A stretch of 64,000 nucleotides of DNA from Copromyces sp. CBS 386.78. Lineage: Eukaryota; Ascomycota; Sordariomycetes; Sordariales; Sordariaceae. Below are positions 1 to 10,773 of the stretch, piece by piece. The DNA lies in the NCBI GenBank assembly GCA_030685235.1, contig MU839182.1:62001-126000 (forward strand), in the 5' to 3' direction. Each line of letters opens with the position of its first letter. Position 1 is the first letter of the stretch. The notes under the pieces were generated by a model. It made no database searches. It saw only the letters and a program-made list of their open reading frames with translations, and was not told the origin of the DNA. The translations under genes and the position numbers were made by a program.

Positions 1-736
1 GAATTAAATATAATTGAGCCTGCTTCATCTTCTTGGACGTCGGGCACATGGCTGACACGTATCTCCCCTACTAGGGACCGGTAACCGTAGTTATAGTCCA
101 GATTCAGCTGGAAGAAAAAAGATCGTATTGGGTTGTCGCAAAGTCCATCGCGTGGGAAGCTGCCAAGATAGTCAATTCTCCCATCCTTACGGGAAACCTT
201 CTACTATAGCCCAGCTGTACGTACTCTAAGCAATCATTCCGTGATGATCGCGGGTGGTGGCTGGAGACAAACAGTGTTACAGTGTCCTTGTCCTCGTTTA
301 TCAATGTGGACTCGTGATCCTCATCAGCTTCGAAATCATCGTCACTCTTGAGGGTCCAGAACCGGCAGAACCGCCTCATGTTGTCTAAACCCGGCTGGTA
401 AGGGTTAGAGGTAGTGTAGTCCGGGTAGAATGCAATCCCCACGCTCAACATGGGAAGTAAAAGCTGCCGGTATAGAGCGTCGATGCGCTGCCTCTGCTGA
501 TGATTCAGCTGGCGGAGAGTCTCCCAGGGATAAAACGGGTCGATGTAGATATTCCAGAGCCCCAAATGGATACTGACGAGCTCGTGGAGAACTTGGTGCA
601 CCAGTTCCAGAGGTAGGGACTGCCAGATTGGCGAGAGATGTGTGGTCGTCGGCGCCATTATCGGCGAGTATCGATCGCAGCGGAGGAGAAGGACACTGCC
701 TGTGCCATAGTGAGCAAAAGTATCACTAAATGACAA
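1..736 (-). CDS. F-box-like 'SPIW' family protein, partial at the left edge
   Basis: Function unknown. Near the N-terminus it has the motif LSPIWQSLPLELVHQVL, a short leucine-rich F-box-like helix shared with the genes at 3,581-4,690 and 18,553. Unspliced, the frame stops at position 104, but splicing a plausible 83-bp intron (GTAAGG at 190 to TTCCAG at 108) joins codons 736-191 in phase to 107-1. The new end, containing SHVPDVQEDEAG, aligns with the C-terminal block of the paralog at 53,366, which has VPGLQVLHDG. This suggests the gene continues off the window. Two starts are possible, 736 or 658. The second (MAPTTTHLSPIW) matches the start of the 18,553 gene better. The intron is my inference and no transcript is available. 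Confidence 0.65.
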
Positions 737-1362
737 ACTCGTAGGATTTTACCGGTACATGCAGTTCTCCTTGACGAGTTACCGACTCGATGTTTGATGT
801 TAAAGTCGAGGTTTAAGCCTAGACTATAGTGTGGGTAGATGATGTGACCTCAGGTACAGGGCGGGCGGGGATCATTGAATGCCCTAGGTTGTTACCTTAG
901 GTAATTGTCAATGCAGCCTCAAAACCCCACTGACAATCCGTAGTTACAGTGTGACTACCTCTATGGTACCCTGTTTCGGTGCAGGGGATATGCCCGCGCT
1001 AACAGCACCCCTGCTCCTATGAATTCCCCCGCAAGACGCCCGCCATTCCGATTGCGCAACATCATCACACTGACCATCAAGGTGCCTTCCCGTCCTTCCA
1101 TCTCCCTCCATCACCAAATATTTCCATCTCTGTCTCCGTTTCTCCTGCGTCTGTCTTTCGACACAGCCTACGCGCCCACCTCTCGCCGTGTCCGATCTGA
1201 TGCTCCTGCTGGTCAGCGAGTCGATATCCTCACAACTTGTCCGAATAAACATGCACTGACCGTCACCACAACCACGCCCGGCTCTTCCATTCTTCCATTC
1301 TTCCAGTCAAGCCGCGACGAAGACACGCACAGCCGAGTCACAGACCGATTGACCGAGTCACA
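737..1362. other. Intergenic region, divergent promoters
   Basis: The stretch lies between the minus-strand family gene and ATG17, so it should hold both promoters. Several short pyrimidine-rich tracts lie just upstream of ATG17 and fit its 5' leader. The open frames at 944-1,252 and 1,019-1,366 overlap each other and resemble no protein I know. I see no other feature. Confidence 0.5.
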
Positions 1363-3081
1363 ATGAGCCTCCATTCCCACTCTCCCAGTCCAGCCGCCCT
1401 CTCACCCGACGAAACCCCCCAACCGAGACGGCCTTCACCAACATGCCTTCACGATGCCGCCCCCGCTGCACCATCATCCAGATCACCAAGCTACGAGCCT
1501 GAGGACAAGGCAGACTCCCCCGAGCTCGACGCCGATGATGACGACGACAACGTGCCCGTTGAAGTCTTGGTTAAGCATCTCCTCGCCGCCAAGCAGTCCC
1601 TCTCCTCCATGACCCTCGTCCTGCGCGCCAACGACCTTGCCACCTCTGCTCGCCAAATGCACCAAGAATCCGTCATCCTCTCGGCCCAGACCGCCTTCCT
1701 ACGCCATGGCATCCTCGACGAGGTACGCATCCTCCAGCAAGTGCGTCGCGGCATGGCGCGCGCCTACGACAACGGTACGCGCGAGTTCAAGAAGATTATC
1801 CGCGACCTCGACACCGCCGACGGTCGACTCGGGAAAATCATGGACTTCTTACGCAAGACCACAGTCGAGAACGTCTTCCGCCAGCCGGGCGAGGAGCCAA
1901 AGTGCCTGCTGGATTTCGTCGACCCCAAGGTTGTCGAACAAGTGCGCGACGCCCTCAAGGAAAACATCCAGGAGCTTCAAGCAGCCAAGACCTCCTTCGA
2001 CGGCGACCTCCTCCGCTTCGATACCGACCTGCGCACCCTCACCGATGCCCTGGCCGCCGCCGCTTCTCTCTCCAACCCAACCAGAACCACAACCACCGAT
2101 GGCTATCCCCCCGACCAGCGATCTATACCCAACCTCCTCTCAGCCATGTCCGAGGGCTCCCACCTCATGGCCCAACACCTCTCCTCCTTGACTCGACACT
2201 TCGACATGTGCGTAACCGCCGTGCGCACCACCGAAGGCGGTGCCGCTCTGGCCCGTCGTCGCGCCGCAGAAGCTACCTCTTCAGACTCAGATCAAGTCCC
2301 AGTGTCTATATCAGGCGTCATCTCCGCCCAGGAATCCGAGTCAGGACCATCAGCTTTCGAACCCATGGACCCGCTCGAGCGCCAGGAGCTTTTGCACGTC
2401 GTGATGCGCGACGCCGCCGAGGTCGACGACGTAGTAGCCGACATCCACAACGTCCTGCAACAAATGGAAATGGACCACGAGACCCTCCATTCGCTCTTCT
2501 CCGCCGCTCGGGCCTCCCACGCCGCTACGCTTACCTGCTTCTCTTTGCTCCAAGAAATCGGTGCCCGCGCGTCGTCGTATGTAGCTGCCGAATCCGAGTT
2601 CGTGCAAAGATGGGAGGACGAGAAGGAAGCCATCGCCGATAATGCGACCAAGATGGAAGAACTCGAAAAGTTCTACGAAGGCTATCTAGACGCTTACGAC
2701 AGCTTGATGCTTGAAGTGGAGCGACGAAGAGCTGTCGAGGACAAGATCGACAGTATATGGCGGAAGGCGAGGGAGCAAGTCGATAAGCTGGTGGAGGCGG
2801 ATAGAAGGGATAGAGAGCATTTCCGACTGGAAGTGGGCGATTATGTCCCGGCGGACCTGTGGGGGGTGGTGGACAGGCCGCTGGGGAGGTGGGCGGTTGT
2901 TCCGCTGGAGGATACTGATGCCGAACAGCAACAAGGAGCACCGTTGAACGACATGGAGGGGAGGATTGAGCAGACTGCGTATGAGAGGGAGAGAGAAAGA
3001 GAGCCTAGCACGCCGACACCGAAAAAGGTACCGTTGTATGGACCTGGCGGGTCGGCGGGGGAACGACCGTTTAAATCATGA
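1363..3081 (+). CDS. atg17: Autophagy scaffold protein Atg17
   Basis: The 572-residue protein resembles Atg17, the scaffold that recruits Atg proteins to the phagophore assembly site together with Atg13, Atg29 and Atg31 on starvation. After an acidic, low-complexity N-terminus (about residues 1-65) comes the conserved start of the domain, with VEVLVKHLLAAKQSL, then long heptad-like helices including HGILDEVRILQQVRRGM and GRLGKIMDFLRKTTVE. A long coiled coil continues to about residue 500 and ends with the characteristic LWGVVDRPLGRW region. The tail is hydrophilic. The reading frame is uninterrupted and the length is usual for filamentous fungi. The start at 1,363 is the first ATG of the frame and directly precedes the Ser/Pro-rich leader. 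Identification rests on recognising the family. Confidence 0.9.
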   Translation: MSLHSHSPSPAALSPDETPQPRRPSPTCLHDAAPAAPSSRSPSYEPEDKADSPELDADDDDDNVPVEVLVKHLLAAKQSLSSMTLVLRANDLATSARQMHQESVILSAQTAFLRHGILDEVRILQQVRRGMARAYDNGTREFKKIIRDLDTADGRLGKIMDFLRKTTVENVFRQPGEEPKCLLDFVDPKVVEQVRDALKENIQELQAAKTSFDGDLLRFDTDLRTLTDALAAAASLSNPTRTTTTDGYPPDQRSIPNLLSAMSEGSHLMAQHLSSLTRHFDMCVTAVRTTEGGAALARRRAAEATSSDSDQVPVSISGVISAQESESGPSAFEPMDPLERQELLHVVMRDAAEVDDVVADIHNVLQQMEMDHETLHSLFSAARASHAATLTCFSLLQEIGARASSYVAAESEFVQRWEDEKEAIADNATKMEELEKFYEGYLDAYDSLMLEVERRRAVEDKIDSIWRKAREQVDKLVEADRRDREHFRLEVGDYVPADLWGVVDRPLGRWAVVPLEDTDAEQQQGAPLNDMEGRIEQTAYEREREREPSTPTPKKVPLYGPGGSAGERPFKS

Positions 3082-3580
3082 TACCGAGATGATTCAACTT
3101 GGGCTTGTTACAGGTGCTTGGGATGGCGTATGTTTGGAGTTCTTGGTTATTGAGCAGGCATGACGAGGCAACCGGGCTGATGTTACGACTGGCGACATTG
3201 AGTTTTGGAAGGCAATCATTCTTGGATACGGCAGTTACCTCCAAGTAGGTAATCATCAATTCAGATTGTAATGTAACAAGCTCTGACGTAAATTACCTTA
3301 GCATTTCTACTACCAAAGCTAGAACGACGGGCAGGCCTCCGACTACAACGGCTCAGGCTCCGGCTCCCCAGGGTTCGCCGCCGCCGTATGAAGCATGAAG
3401 GACATTTGTCACGGAAAGCAGAACGGCGGACTGGATTAAGCAGCGAGGACTCTGTACTCCGTTTGAGAACTCCCAGTGCTCGTTTTACTCTTTGAAGTCA
3501 GCGAAATCCTCAAATATAGAGGTTATACATCAGGTATCCATGGTACATGTAGCTGACAAATCAGACGCATACATATATCG
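3082..3580. other. Intergenic region between convergent genes
   Basis: The region holds the 3' ends of ATG17 and of the minus-strand gene at 3,581. Short open frames here look random. I see no repeat, RNA gene or other element. Confidence 0.5.
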
Positions 3581-4690
3581 TTACCATATATCGTCAAGCG
3601 GATTCCAACCTGCTGCACGCCTCGCTCTGTCCATCTTCTCCTCCCTTTCCATCTTCTCAATCCTCTCCTCCGCAAGCGCCCTCTCCTCATCGTCCATCCC
3701 CCGCTCCAGCCGCCTCAACACCACGGTCACGACTTCCCTCCACCTGAACCGAACGCACAACTCAGGAGCACCTTCTCTCTCACCTCCTCCTTCAGACGGC
3801 TCCAACACACCCAGCTCGAACCCCGGCAGCTCAAACCCTTCCGGTCTCACATACGCGTGGTTGATCCAGACAGAGACCTTATCTTTAGGCTGAACGGCAT
3901 TCCACAATATGACACCCACCCGCCTCATCTCCGGGGGTACCTTATGCCGGGGCATCTTGGCACCACAATTTGTCTCTCCACCACCCATGCGTATGTCCGA
4001 AAGGGACTGCAAAGCCGCGGCATAGCTCCACCAAAGCCCGGCAGCCGTGGTTCTCTCCTGCTCCTGCCTCCGCTCGTACTTCTCAACGTCCCATGTACCA
4101 TACGGACCCCAGCCCGGCCAGCGAAACAGGGCCAGTTTGTCGCCGCCGTGTTCGGCGCTGTCACACTCGGAAACAGGCTGCCAATCCATTTGTGCCCGTG
4201 ATGATGCCCATTTCTCTTCCTCGGACATGGGCGGCTCAACTTGGTTGTGCGTTCTGTATTGGAGGTACTCCATTTGTTGTGTTCGGACGCGATAGTGGCG
4301 CTCGAGCATCTCCGCTCTGGCGCTGTCGTCAAGCTCGCCGTCGGGACGCCACGTGTACAGCACGAGATGAAGGCTGGTCAGCACGTAGGTGCGGTAGTAG
4401 CCCTCGATGCGCCGCTTTGTGGCCGAGTTGAAGGAGTTGCGCAGCGTCAGCCAGGCGTAGAAGGTGTTGTTGGGCCATTCGGGGTGGTGGACGTGCGGTT
4501 CGGGGAGGTGGTTGGTGATGTGGCTGTCGAGGATCTTGTCGACGAGTTCGCGGGGAAGAGAAGCCCAGATTGGGGACATGGTTATGAAGCAGGAGGCATC
4601 TTTTTTGGCTTCATCGTCTTCTTCTTCATCTTCATGTTCGGGGCATTTTCTCTTGAAGTGATTGGTGTTGTAGGTTTTCATGTTTTCCAA
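3581..4690 (-). CDS. F-box-like 'SPIW' family protein
   Basis: A 369-residue protein of unknown function, in the same family as the genes at both ends of the giant transposon. The family motif MSPIWASLPRELVDKILD begins at residue 38. C-terminally, LCVRFRWREVVTVVLRRLERG matches the IQFRWKRLMTHFLRQ block of the disrupted gene at 52,940-53,302. A charged helix (ERALAEERIEKMEREEKMDR) follows and the protein ends in WNPLDDIW. The first ATG, at 4,690, adds a basic/acidic leader (EHEDEEEDDEAKKD). An ATG at 4,579 would start exactly at the family motif, as in the relatives, so either start may be used. I saw no intron. The N-terminal motif is F-box-like in style, but I cannot show binding to Skp1. 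Confidence 0.7.
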   Translation of the reverse strand: MENMKTYNTNHFKRKCPEHEDEEEDDEAKKDASCFITMSPIWASLPRELVDKILDSHITNHLPEPHVHHPEWPNNTFYAWLTLRNSFNSATKRRIEGYYRTYVLTSLHLVLYTWRPDGELDDSARAEMLERHYRVRTQQMEYLQYRTHNQVEPPMSEEEKWASSRAQMDWQPVSECDSAEHGGDKLALFRWPGWGPYGTWDVEKYERRQEQERTTAAGLWWSYAAALQSLSDIRMGGGETNCGAKMPRHKVPPEMRRVGVILWNAVQPKDKVSVWINHAYVRPEGFELPGFELGVLEPSEGGGEREGAPELCVRFRWREVVTVVLRRLERGMDDEERALAEERIEKMEREEKMDRARRAAGWNPLDDIW

Positions 4691-6101
4691 TTTGTCCTAT
4701 TGTTTGTTGGAGCCCTTTTTTTTTTTTTTTTTTGGGAAGGAGAGAGCAAGGGAAAGAAGTAGGAAAGATTCGAGAGCGTGACTGGTAGGGTCGCATGGGA
4801 CACTGGATCCGGGAAGTTAGGCGTGGCGTGAGGTATCGCCGATAGAGGTACTTATGTACACGGCACAAATGTGGACTTGTCTCCATTCTGGTGTGGCTTA
4901 TTTTTGATGCCTCGGAGTGAGCCTGGAGCTTCTCCTTGGAGTTTTGATGCTGTTGGGCGTCCAGTTGTGGCTGTGAGGTTTCATCGGACAGGGGGTTGAC
5001 GAACTGCATGATCCAAACAGCAGCTCTGCTGTCAAGGAAGAAGTTACAACCCAAGACAGAGTGACAACTGATTGGATTCAATGGGCAAAAATTGAAAGAC
5101 AGAAGATAATGTAGGTAGGTCATGAAAACTAGGGGGTTTGGCTGCGTCAATGACTTACAGCCACGTCGGAATCGTTGAGTGTCTTCGACGTGGTGGCTGA
5201 GGAAGGTGTTACCTTGGCATCCTCTCCAGTCCACCGTTCGGTGAAGCTTGTCCCAGACTATCAGACTAGCAGTTAGCCTAGCAGCAAACCCAGGATCCTT
5301 TGCAAGTGCCCACGAAGGTTCCAATGGTCCACTGGTTTAATCCACGCGCTTCAGATTGGAACATCTCATCCCTTTGTGTTGAGGTTCCTTCATCTTCCAT
5401 TCTTGTTTTGTTTCCTTTTGCCGAAAGAAAACGAGATGGTCTGCTGAGAGCGCGGTGAATTGAGTTTTAGAGACAAAGGTGAAATGTTCGATTCAAAGTT
5501 GGGCGGTTTTTGAACGGCATAAATGAAGCCCTTTCATAATGGGGATGCGCATCTTTTGACGTGAACGTGTCATCGTGAAGCGCTCTTGCACCAAGTGAAT
5601 AAGCTGCGTCAATGACAGAGGTAGATGTAAACAATAAGAGGAAGGATACGGTACCTGCCCGCATCCATTCGATCTAGAGAGCAAGGAATCGTCTGGAAAG
5701 TCGCGAGCCTCAACCCACTCAGGTTGTACAAACCGTGGTGCATGTGAAGGGAACACCTGGCCGATACATAAGAGAGGGAGTATGAATGAAGGGATCGAAC
5801 ATACCTGTAATCAACCTGTCACTTTGTTCTATGGAGGTCGATATATTCGATCCGGGATCGGGGGGTCTTTACGAGGTTAGGGAAACTTGAAACTCGGCTT
5901 ATAAAGGGGTTCAACGATGTTTACGATAAATACTAGGAGATGGTCCACACCCTATTGAAACCACCAGCAAGAAATCACCAGAGCACACAAACCAGTTGTA
6001 AGTACCTTAAGCACCGCAGAACCACACCCAAACCTACCTTATAGACCAAGAAACACTCCAGTCCCGAAACTGACACCCCATGGGCAGAACCTACCCACAC
6101 A
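4691..6101. other. Intergenic region, 1.4 kb
   Basis: This contains an 18-bp poly-T tract near 4,716, close upstream of the minus-strand family gene. Two minus frames (4,632-5,324 and 5,467-5,756) are open but have no recognisable domain, and I do not call them genes. Just before 6,102, GTAAGTACC...CCTTATAG (about 6,000-6,043) looks like a small intron in the 5' leader of the cysteine-rich gene. Confidence 0.4.
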
Positions 6102-6392
6102 ATGTGCTACTCCTACGTCGAATACCACTTCTGCCAGAACGGCGCCGACTGCACGGCAGGCTTTGGCTGGGTCAACGCAAACGGGGACCTTTATCAGCAA
6201 CATTTCTCCTCCAACAACGTGAGGGTCCGCTGCTATGCCGATACAAGACAGTGTCCTACCCGCAGGGTGGCCAAGATGAAGCGCGAGTGTAGCGAGAGAA
6301 GGATTGATAAGCTGTGCCCTCACTGCATGTGTGAGGCGGGAACAGAAGTGGAAGGGAAAGAACAAAAGTCGACCGACGGGTTGACCACGTGA
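6102..6392 (+). CDS. Small cysteine-rich protein, paralog 1
   Basis: A 96-residue protein of unknown function. It starts MCYSYVEYHFCQNGADC and continues with GFGWVNANG, then RCYADTRQC and a C-terminal CPHCMC. The cysteine spacing and the GFGWVN block recur almost exactly in the protein encoded at 7,875-8,165 on the other strand, and in shorter form at 7,010-7,210. There is no signal peptide, so it is probably not secreted. The paired Cys motifs could bind zinc, but this is speculation. An upstream ATG at 6,080 opens a different frame and is likely not used. Conservation between paralogs is the main evidence that the gene is real. Confidence 0.75.
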   Translation: MCYSYVEYHFCQNGADCTAGFGWVNANGDLYQQHFSSNNVRVRCYADTRQCPTRRVAKMKRECSERRIDKLCPHCMCEAGTEVEGKEQKSTDGLTT

Positions 6393-7009
6393 ATGGAAAA
6401 CCCGGGCACATATGAACGGAAGTATGAAGAGGGATGGAATATGAAGGCGGGAAACATGAAGAAAAGGACACCTGGCTACAAACAGGAAGCTTGAATGACG
6501 TGACCGAACAGGATACCTTAAACTTCCAGGTTGCTTGCTAGTGGTAACCTTGAAACCAATCAGTTCTATCCGGGTTTGAGTCATCTTCACCAGGTTAACT
6601 CGTGAATCACGAGACTCAAGAAGGTTCACGGTGATTGTAGGTAGGAACAAGCACCCTTCACGCCGTTGCCTATTTGCAAACGAAGCTTTCCGAGGCAATT
6701 ACAAAATTGCCAATAGATCCTTCTTACGAGAACATAAATATCCCCTTAATATTCAACCATCTCCACAAAAACAAACAAGCAGAAACCAAATCTAAATAGT
6801 CAAAGAGCAAAACAAGGCCTAGACTTCCATCACGAACACCATAACATACAAACCTGAACCCAGCAGAGTAGGGTAAGCCACTATCCCCACTCTACCATCA
6901 TTGACACTCTTATACCTTACAGCTGCCAAAGAAAAGGGGAAACTAACACCCTATTAACAGAACCGTCCGCATCTAAACCACCGCCACAGCGTGTGATTCC
7001 AGGTCCAAA
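6393..7009. other. Intergenic region with a possible 5'-leader intron
   Basis: The region is the 3' side of the first cysteine-rich gene and the promoter of the second. GTAAGCC...CCTTACAG at about 6,871-6,921 could be a leader intron in the second gene, at a similar distance from its ATG as in the first. I see nothing else. Confidence 0.35.
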
Positions 7010-7210
7010 ATGTGCAGATACGGCATCAAATACCGCTACTGCCGCAACGGCGTCCACTGCCGGGGCGCCTACGGCCTCTACGGCAGTCCTCGGCGGTACT
7101 ACATGCAACGGGACTACAAAAAAAGGTGCCACCGAAGCGAGTGTCGCAGTTCTGGTGATGACCTCAAATATGACCAGAGGTTGAACAGATGGGTGGAGGA
7201 GGGGGACTGA
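7010..7210 (+). CDS. Small cysteine-rich protein, paralog 2
   Basis: A 66-residue basic protein that begins MCRYGIKYRYCRNGVHC, which lines up with the MCYSY...YCxxxADC start of its neighbours, and has RCHRSEC near the middle. It lacks the GFGWVN block and the C-terminal CPxC pair, so it is shorter and more diverged than the other two. Function unknown, and no signal peptide is visible. Reality of the gene rests on the shared N-terminal cysteine pattern and its position between the other two paralogs. Confidence 0.65.
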   Translation: MCRYGIKYRYCRNGVHCRGAYGLYGSPRRYYMQRDYKKRCHRSECRSSGDDLKYDQRLNRWVEEGD

Positions 7211-7874
7211 GTGTCCCGCTTGTAATCAGGATGAGCATCGACAGGATCCTGTATAGAAGGACATGGAGGAAACGACTGGATTAGAGAGGGGAAGGGTTAG
7301 AATGAATGGAACCTTGGCTTGAGGGTTGAGGGCTCTGGTGGGAAGGGAACGGAAGGGACAAAGGGCACCTACCTACCTCTAGGGAAAGACGACGGATGTG
7401 GATTGAGCAGGAAGGAAACATGAGAAGGGAAAGTCAAGGACCTTGATAGAAAGAAGGAAAAGGTGGAGGAATCACTGGGAAGGAGCAGGAATGCAGGGAA
7501 CGAACGACATGGAAACTCGAGAGACCAAAATAGAATGACTTAAGGTGCATGTGCCGGATGCACTTCATGATGGGAACCATAGAGCAAACAAGTGGCTGTA
7601 AATTTGCTTCAAGGAAAATGGAAATGACAGTGTGCAAGAAAGGGAAAGGAACCTGAATTCCGAAATGCTAAAGAGGTGAATTCCATTACCAGCGCTTGCG
7701 GGTCTGAATGGGCTTGAGTTCTTGAGGTCACAACAGACTGGACGATACGTTGTGCTCAACACGAAAAGCAAAGGAGCAGAAGATACCCTTGATAAATTCC
7801 AGCAATGGAACAGAGTGCCCGCACGTGCAGTGATCCCTAGGTAATCATGACCCAAAAGGCCTATTCTAACAAGC
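7211..7874. other. Intergenic region between convergent small genes
   Basis: Purine-rich on the plus strand, with many GGAA/GAAGG runs. No open frame here has a recognisable product. The paralogs on either side converge on it. Confidence 0.4.
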
Positions 7875-8165
7875 TCATACCGCCACTCCTCCCTTGCAAT
7901 GTTGGCTAGGTAAGGTAGCTTGCTGCCTAGCTAGAATCTTACAGTAAGGACACAGCTCATAGATGTTTCTATATGTGGATCGGGGCCTTAATACCCGTAC
8001 CCTACCAGTAGGGCACTGCCTTGCATCGTGGTAGCAGTAGACCTTCTTTGTGCCGCTGTTGTAATATTGCGAGTACAGCACCCCTTGCTGGTTGACCCAG
8101 CCAAAGCCCCGCGGACAGTCGGCGGCTTTGCGGCAGTAGTAGTATACGGGGTAGGAATAGCACAT
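7875..8165 (-). CDS. Small cysteine-rich protein, paralog 3
   Basis: A 96-residue protein, opposite in strand to the other two. It starts MCYSYPVYYYCRKAADC and has GFGWVNQQGVLYSQYY, then YCYHDARQCPTGRVRVL, then ELCPYC. It is the closest relative of the protein at 6,102-6,392: same length, same Cys positions, same GFGWVN block. The tail is free of secretion signals. Function unknown. The inverted placement, about 1.8 kb from paralog 1, suggests local duplication with inversion. Confidence 0.75.
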   Translation of the reverse strand: MCYSYPVYYYCRKAADCPRGFGWVNQQGVLYSQYYNSGTKKVYCYHDARQCPTGRVRVLRPRSTYRNIYELCPYCKILARQQATLPSQHCKGGVAV

Positions 8166-9108
8166 TGTGAGTGGGTAGAGGTATGTGTTTGTTTAGACAA
8201 GTCGATATGGGCAAGGCTGGAATTGCGGTGGTCCCTGGAAAGAAGCTGCGTCGTGGGAACTGTTGCTGTTATATGCCCCGTACTAACAGCAACTGCGATC
8301 CAAATAGTAAAGTAAAAAACAGGTTCATTGCTGGACTTGAGTGATTAATGGCCCATTGAATCTGTTGTTGGACGTACAAGTTATCAACCACCATGAATCG
8401 AGTCTTCACAACGCTCAATGATGTTGCTCAGTTGGCTTTCGGGTGGTCGCCAGTTAGCACTACCAGCTGGGCTCGGTCCACGGGAAGGGTGCTGTTAGGG
8501 AGTGTCCATATCGGCATCAGTTGTAATCTGGAGTGAACGGGAGCACGAATGATTTGGAAGATTCAGCATTCCAACACTGGATCCTGGAATCTGAGTCACC
8601 GATAGAGTTGTTCAGCGGTGGATGTTGAGGAGTGGAAAATGGAAGAGGAATTCGGAATGAACCAGAATGATAACGTCTGCATCATCGCCTAGCGTAGGCG
8701 GCAGGCACCCTCGTCTGCACCGGACGAAGCTCGCAGTGAGCATCGGAAAGGCAAGAAAACAAAAATTAGTACAAATGCACTGATGGATACCAATCCAAAA
8801 GACTGTTTAAAGGAACTATCTTCTGAAGCACCAACATTCGATAACCTCTCCCAATCCATCTTCGAGTCGTTCTCGAGAACTCAGCACTCGACAACGACCC
8901 TAACCCTGAATCTCGAAAACAGCCCTAGAGGTACACCCCGCATTGCGATAAGATAAGGTAAGCTCGCCCCACCAAGAAATTTCCATTGCCAGTGGAAGTC
9001 CAAGTTCCATGACGCTTTCCGTCCTGTCTCCAGCGCCCATACAAGCCCAGGTTAAGCTTGCCCCCATCACACCTGCTAACAACCAACGGAAGCAGACCCG
9101 ACAACAAG
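8166..9108. other. Intergenic region, promoter and leader of the RIO1 gene
   Basis: The region separates the minus-strand cysteine-rich gene from the RIO1 kinase, so two promoters are expected. GGTAAGCTCG near 8,957 and a CTAAC...GGAAGCAG context ending near 9,094 could delimit an intron in the RIO1 5' leader. I see no repeats. Confidence 0.4.
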
Positions 9109-9364
9109 ATGGCTTCCCAACCGGAACTCACGTCGACCACACCGGCGACAACCGACAACCAGAACGTCGACCTCGGCAACACCACTGCCCAGCTCGACAA
9201 CCTCACGATCGAAGAAGAAGACGAGGACGACCTCCAAGATGTCTTTGAATCCGACGACGACCTCGACTACGAAGATGGCGGCGCCGACCTGACCAAGTCG
9301 TACAACCGCCAACAACACGGCGCCGGCGGTACCAACTCCCAGCAGTCCCAGCAGGCCCAGGCCC

Positions 9365-9402
<38 letters not shown>

Positions 9403-10773
9403 AAACCCACAGCCAACACGTCGGCCCGCGTCGACGACCAGATCGCCGCCCTCTCCAAGTTCGCCGGAAAGATCCGCATCGACGCCTTCGACAATGCCTC
9501 GGGTCCCGCCGAGCGCAACAAGGACAAGGCCGACCGCGCCACCTCGGAGCTCGTCCTCGACCAGCGCACGCGCATGATCCTGCTGCAGATGATCAACCAG
9601 GGCTTCGTCTCGGAGATCCACGGCGCCATCAGCACAGGCAAGGAAGCCAACGTCTACGGCGCCGTCCTCCACCCCGAAGATGGCTCGGCCCCCGTACACA
9701 AGGCCATCAAGGTCTACAAGACGGCCATCCTGGTGTTCAAGGATCGCGAGAAGTACATTGCCGGTGAACACCGCTTCAAGAGCGGCAGCGAAAAGGGAAA
9801 CAACAGGAAGATGGTCAAGCTCTGGGCCGAGAAGGAGTTCCGCAACCTGCGCCGTCTCTACACAGCCGGCATCCCCTGCCCGGAGCCCATCAAGCTCAAG
9901 CTGCACGTTTTGGTTATGAGCTTCCTGGGTGATCGCAAGGGCTGGGCCTATCCCCGTCTGCGCGACGCGCCCATCTCCGGCGACGACGCTGACGACCAAT
10001 GGCGCGACCTCTACATCCAGCTTTTGGGGCTGATGCGCAAGCTTTACCAAGTCTGCCGTTTAGTCCATGCCGATTTGTCGGAATACAACATCCTTTACAA
10101 CAACAAGAAGCTCTACATCATTGACGTTTCCCAATCCGTCGAGCACGACCACCCACACTCGCTCGAGTTCCTGCGCATGGATATCAAGAACGTCGGCGAT
10201 TTCTTCAGGAGGAAGGGCGTCGACACGCTGCCGGACCGCACGATTTTCGACTTTATTGTTAACCCCAACGGACCGGCGGAGGAGCCCGGCATGAAAGAGA
10301 CGATCGAGAACCTTTACCAGACGAGGGTGGAGATTGCGGACACGGAAGAGGCCAGAGCCGAGGAGGAGGTCGACAACGAGGTTTTCAGGAATCAGTACAT
10401 CCCCAAGACGCTGAACGAGGTTTACGATATCGAGAAGGACGTCGCCAAGGTCAACGAGGGTCAGGGAGAGGATCTGGTGTATAAGAACCTGCTGGCGAAT
10501 TCGGTGGTGCAAAAGACGGCGGAGGATCAGGAAGAGGAGGATTCCGATGAAGAGGAAGAGGGCAGTGGTGATGAGGAGGATGGCAGCGAAGACGAGGACG
10601 ACGAGAGCCGATTCGAAAAGGGAACACCAAGAGGCAAGAGGTTCATTGACAAGAACGAAAAGAAGGAGCATAAGCAGGCGGTCAAGGAGGCCAAGAGGGA
10701 GAAGAGGAAAGAGAAGATACCCAAGGCGGTCAAGAAGAAGTTGGTGAGCAGCTCGTCGAGGAGGAAGCACTAG
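9109..10773 (+). CDS. rio1: RIO-type atypical protein kinase Rio1
   Basis: A 554-residue atypical Ser/Thr kinase/ATPase of the Rio1 subfamily. In other eukaryotes Rio1 acts late in 40S ribosomal subunit maturation. The STGKEANVYGA nucleotide-binding loop is at residues 175-185. The catalytic HADLSEYNIL follows at 320-329 with Asp322, and the metal-binding IDVSQSVEHDHP at 338 with Asp339. The RIO1-type lysine segment AIKVYKTAILVFKDR is present. The N-terminus holds an acidic stretch and an uninterrupted run of glutamines coded by pure CAA repeats near 9,367-9,402. The C-terminus is acidic, then lysine-rich, which is usual for the family. I chose the ATG at 9,109 because the frame upstream opens only at a TTG. 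No intron interrupts the coding sequence. Confidence 0.93.

Noticed and set aside
944..1366. Overlapping open frames on both strands upstream of ATG17
   Set aside because: They overlap each other on opposite strands, have no recognisable domain, and fall in the ATG17 leader.
4632..5756. Minus-strand frames at 4,632-5,324 and 5,467-5,756
   Set aside because: No domain, no paralog in the window and no clear splice structure. The frames look random, and the first one overlaps the start of the gene at 3,581-4,690.
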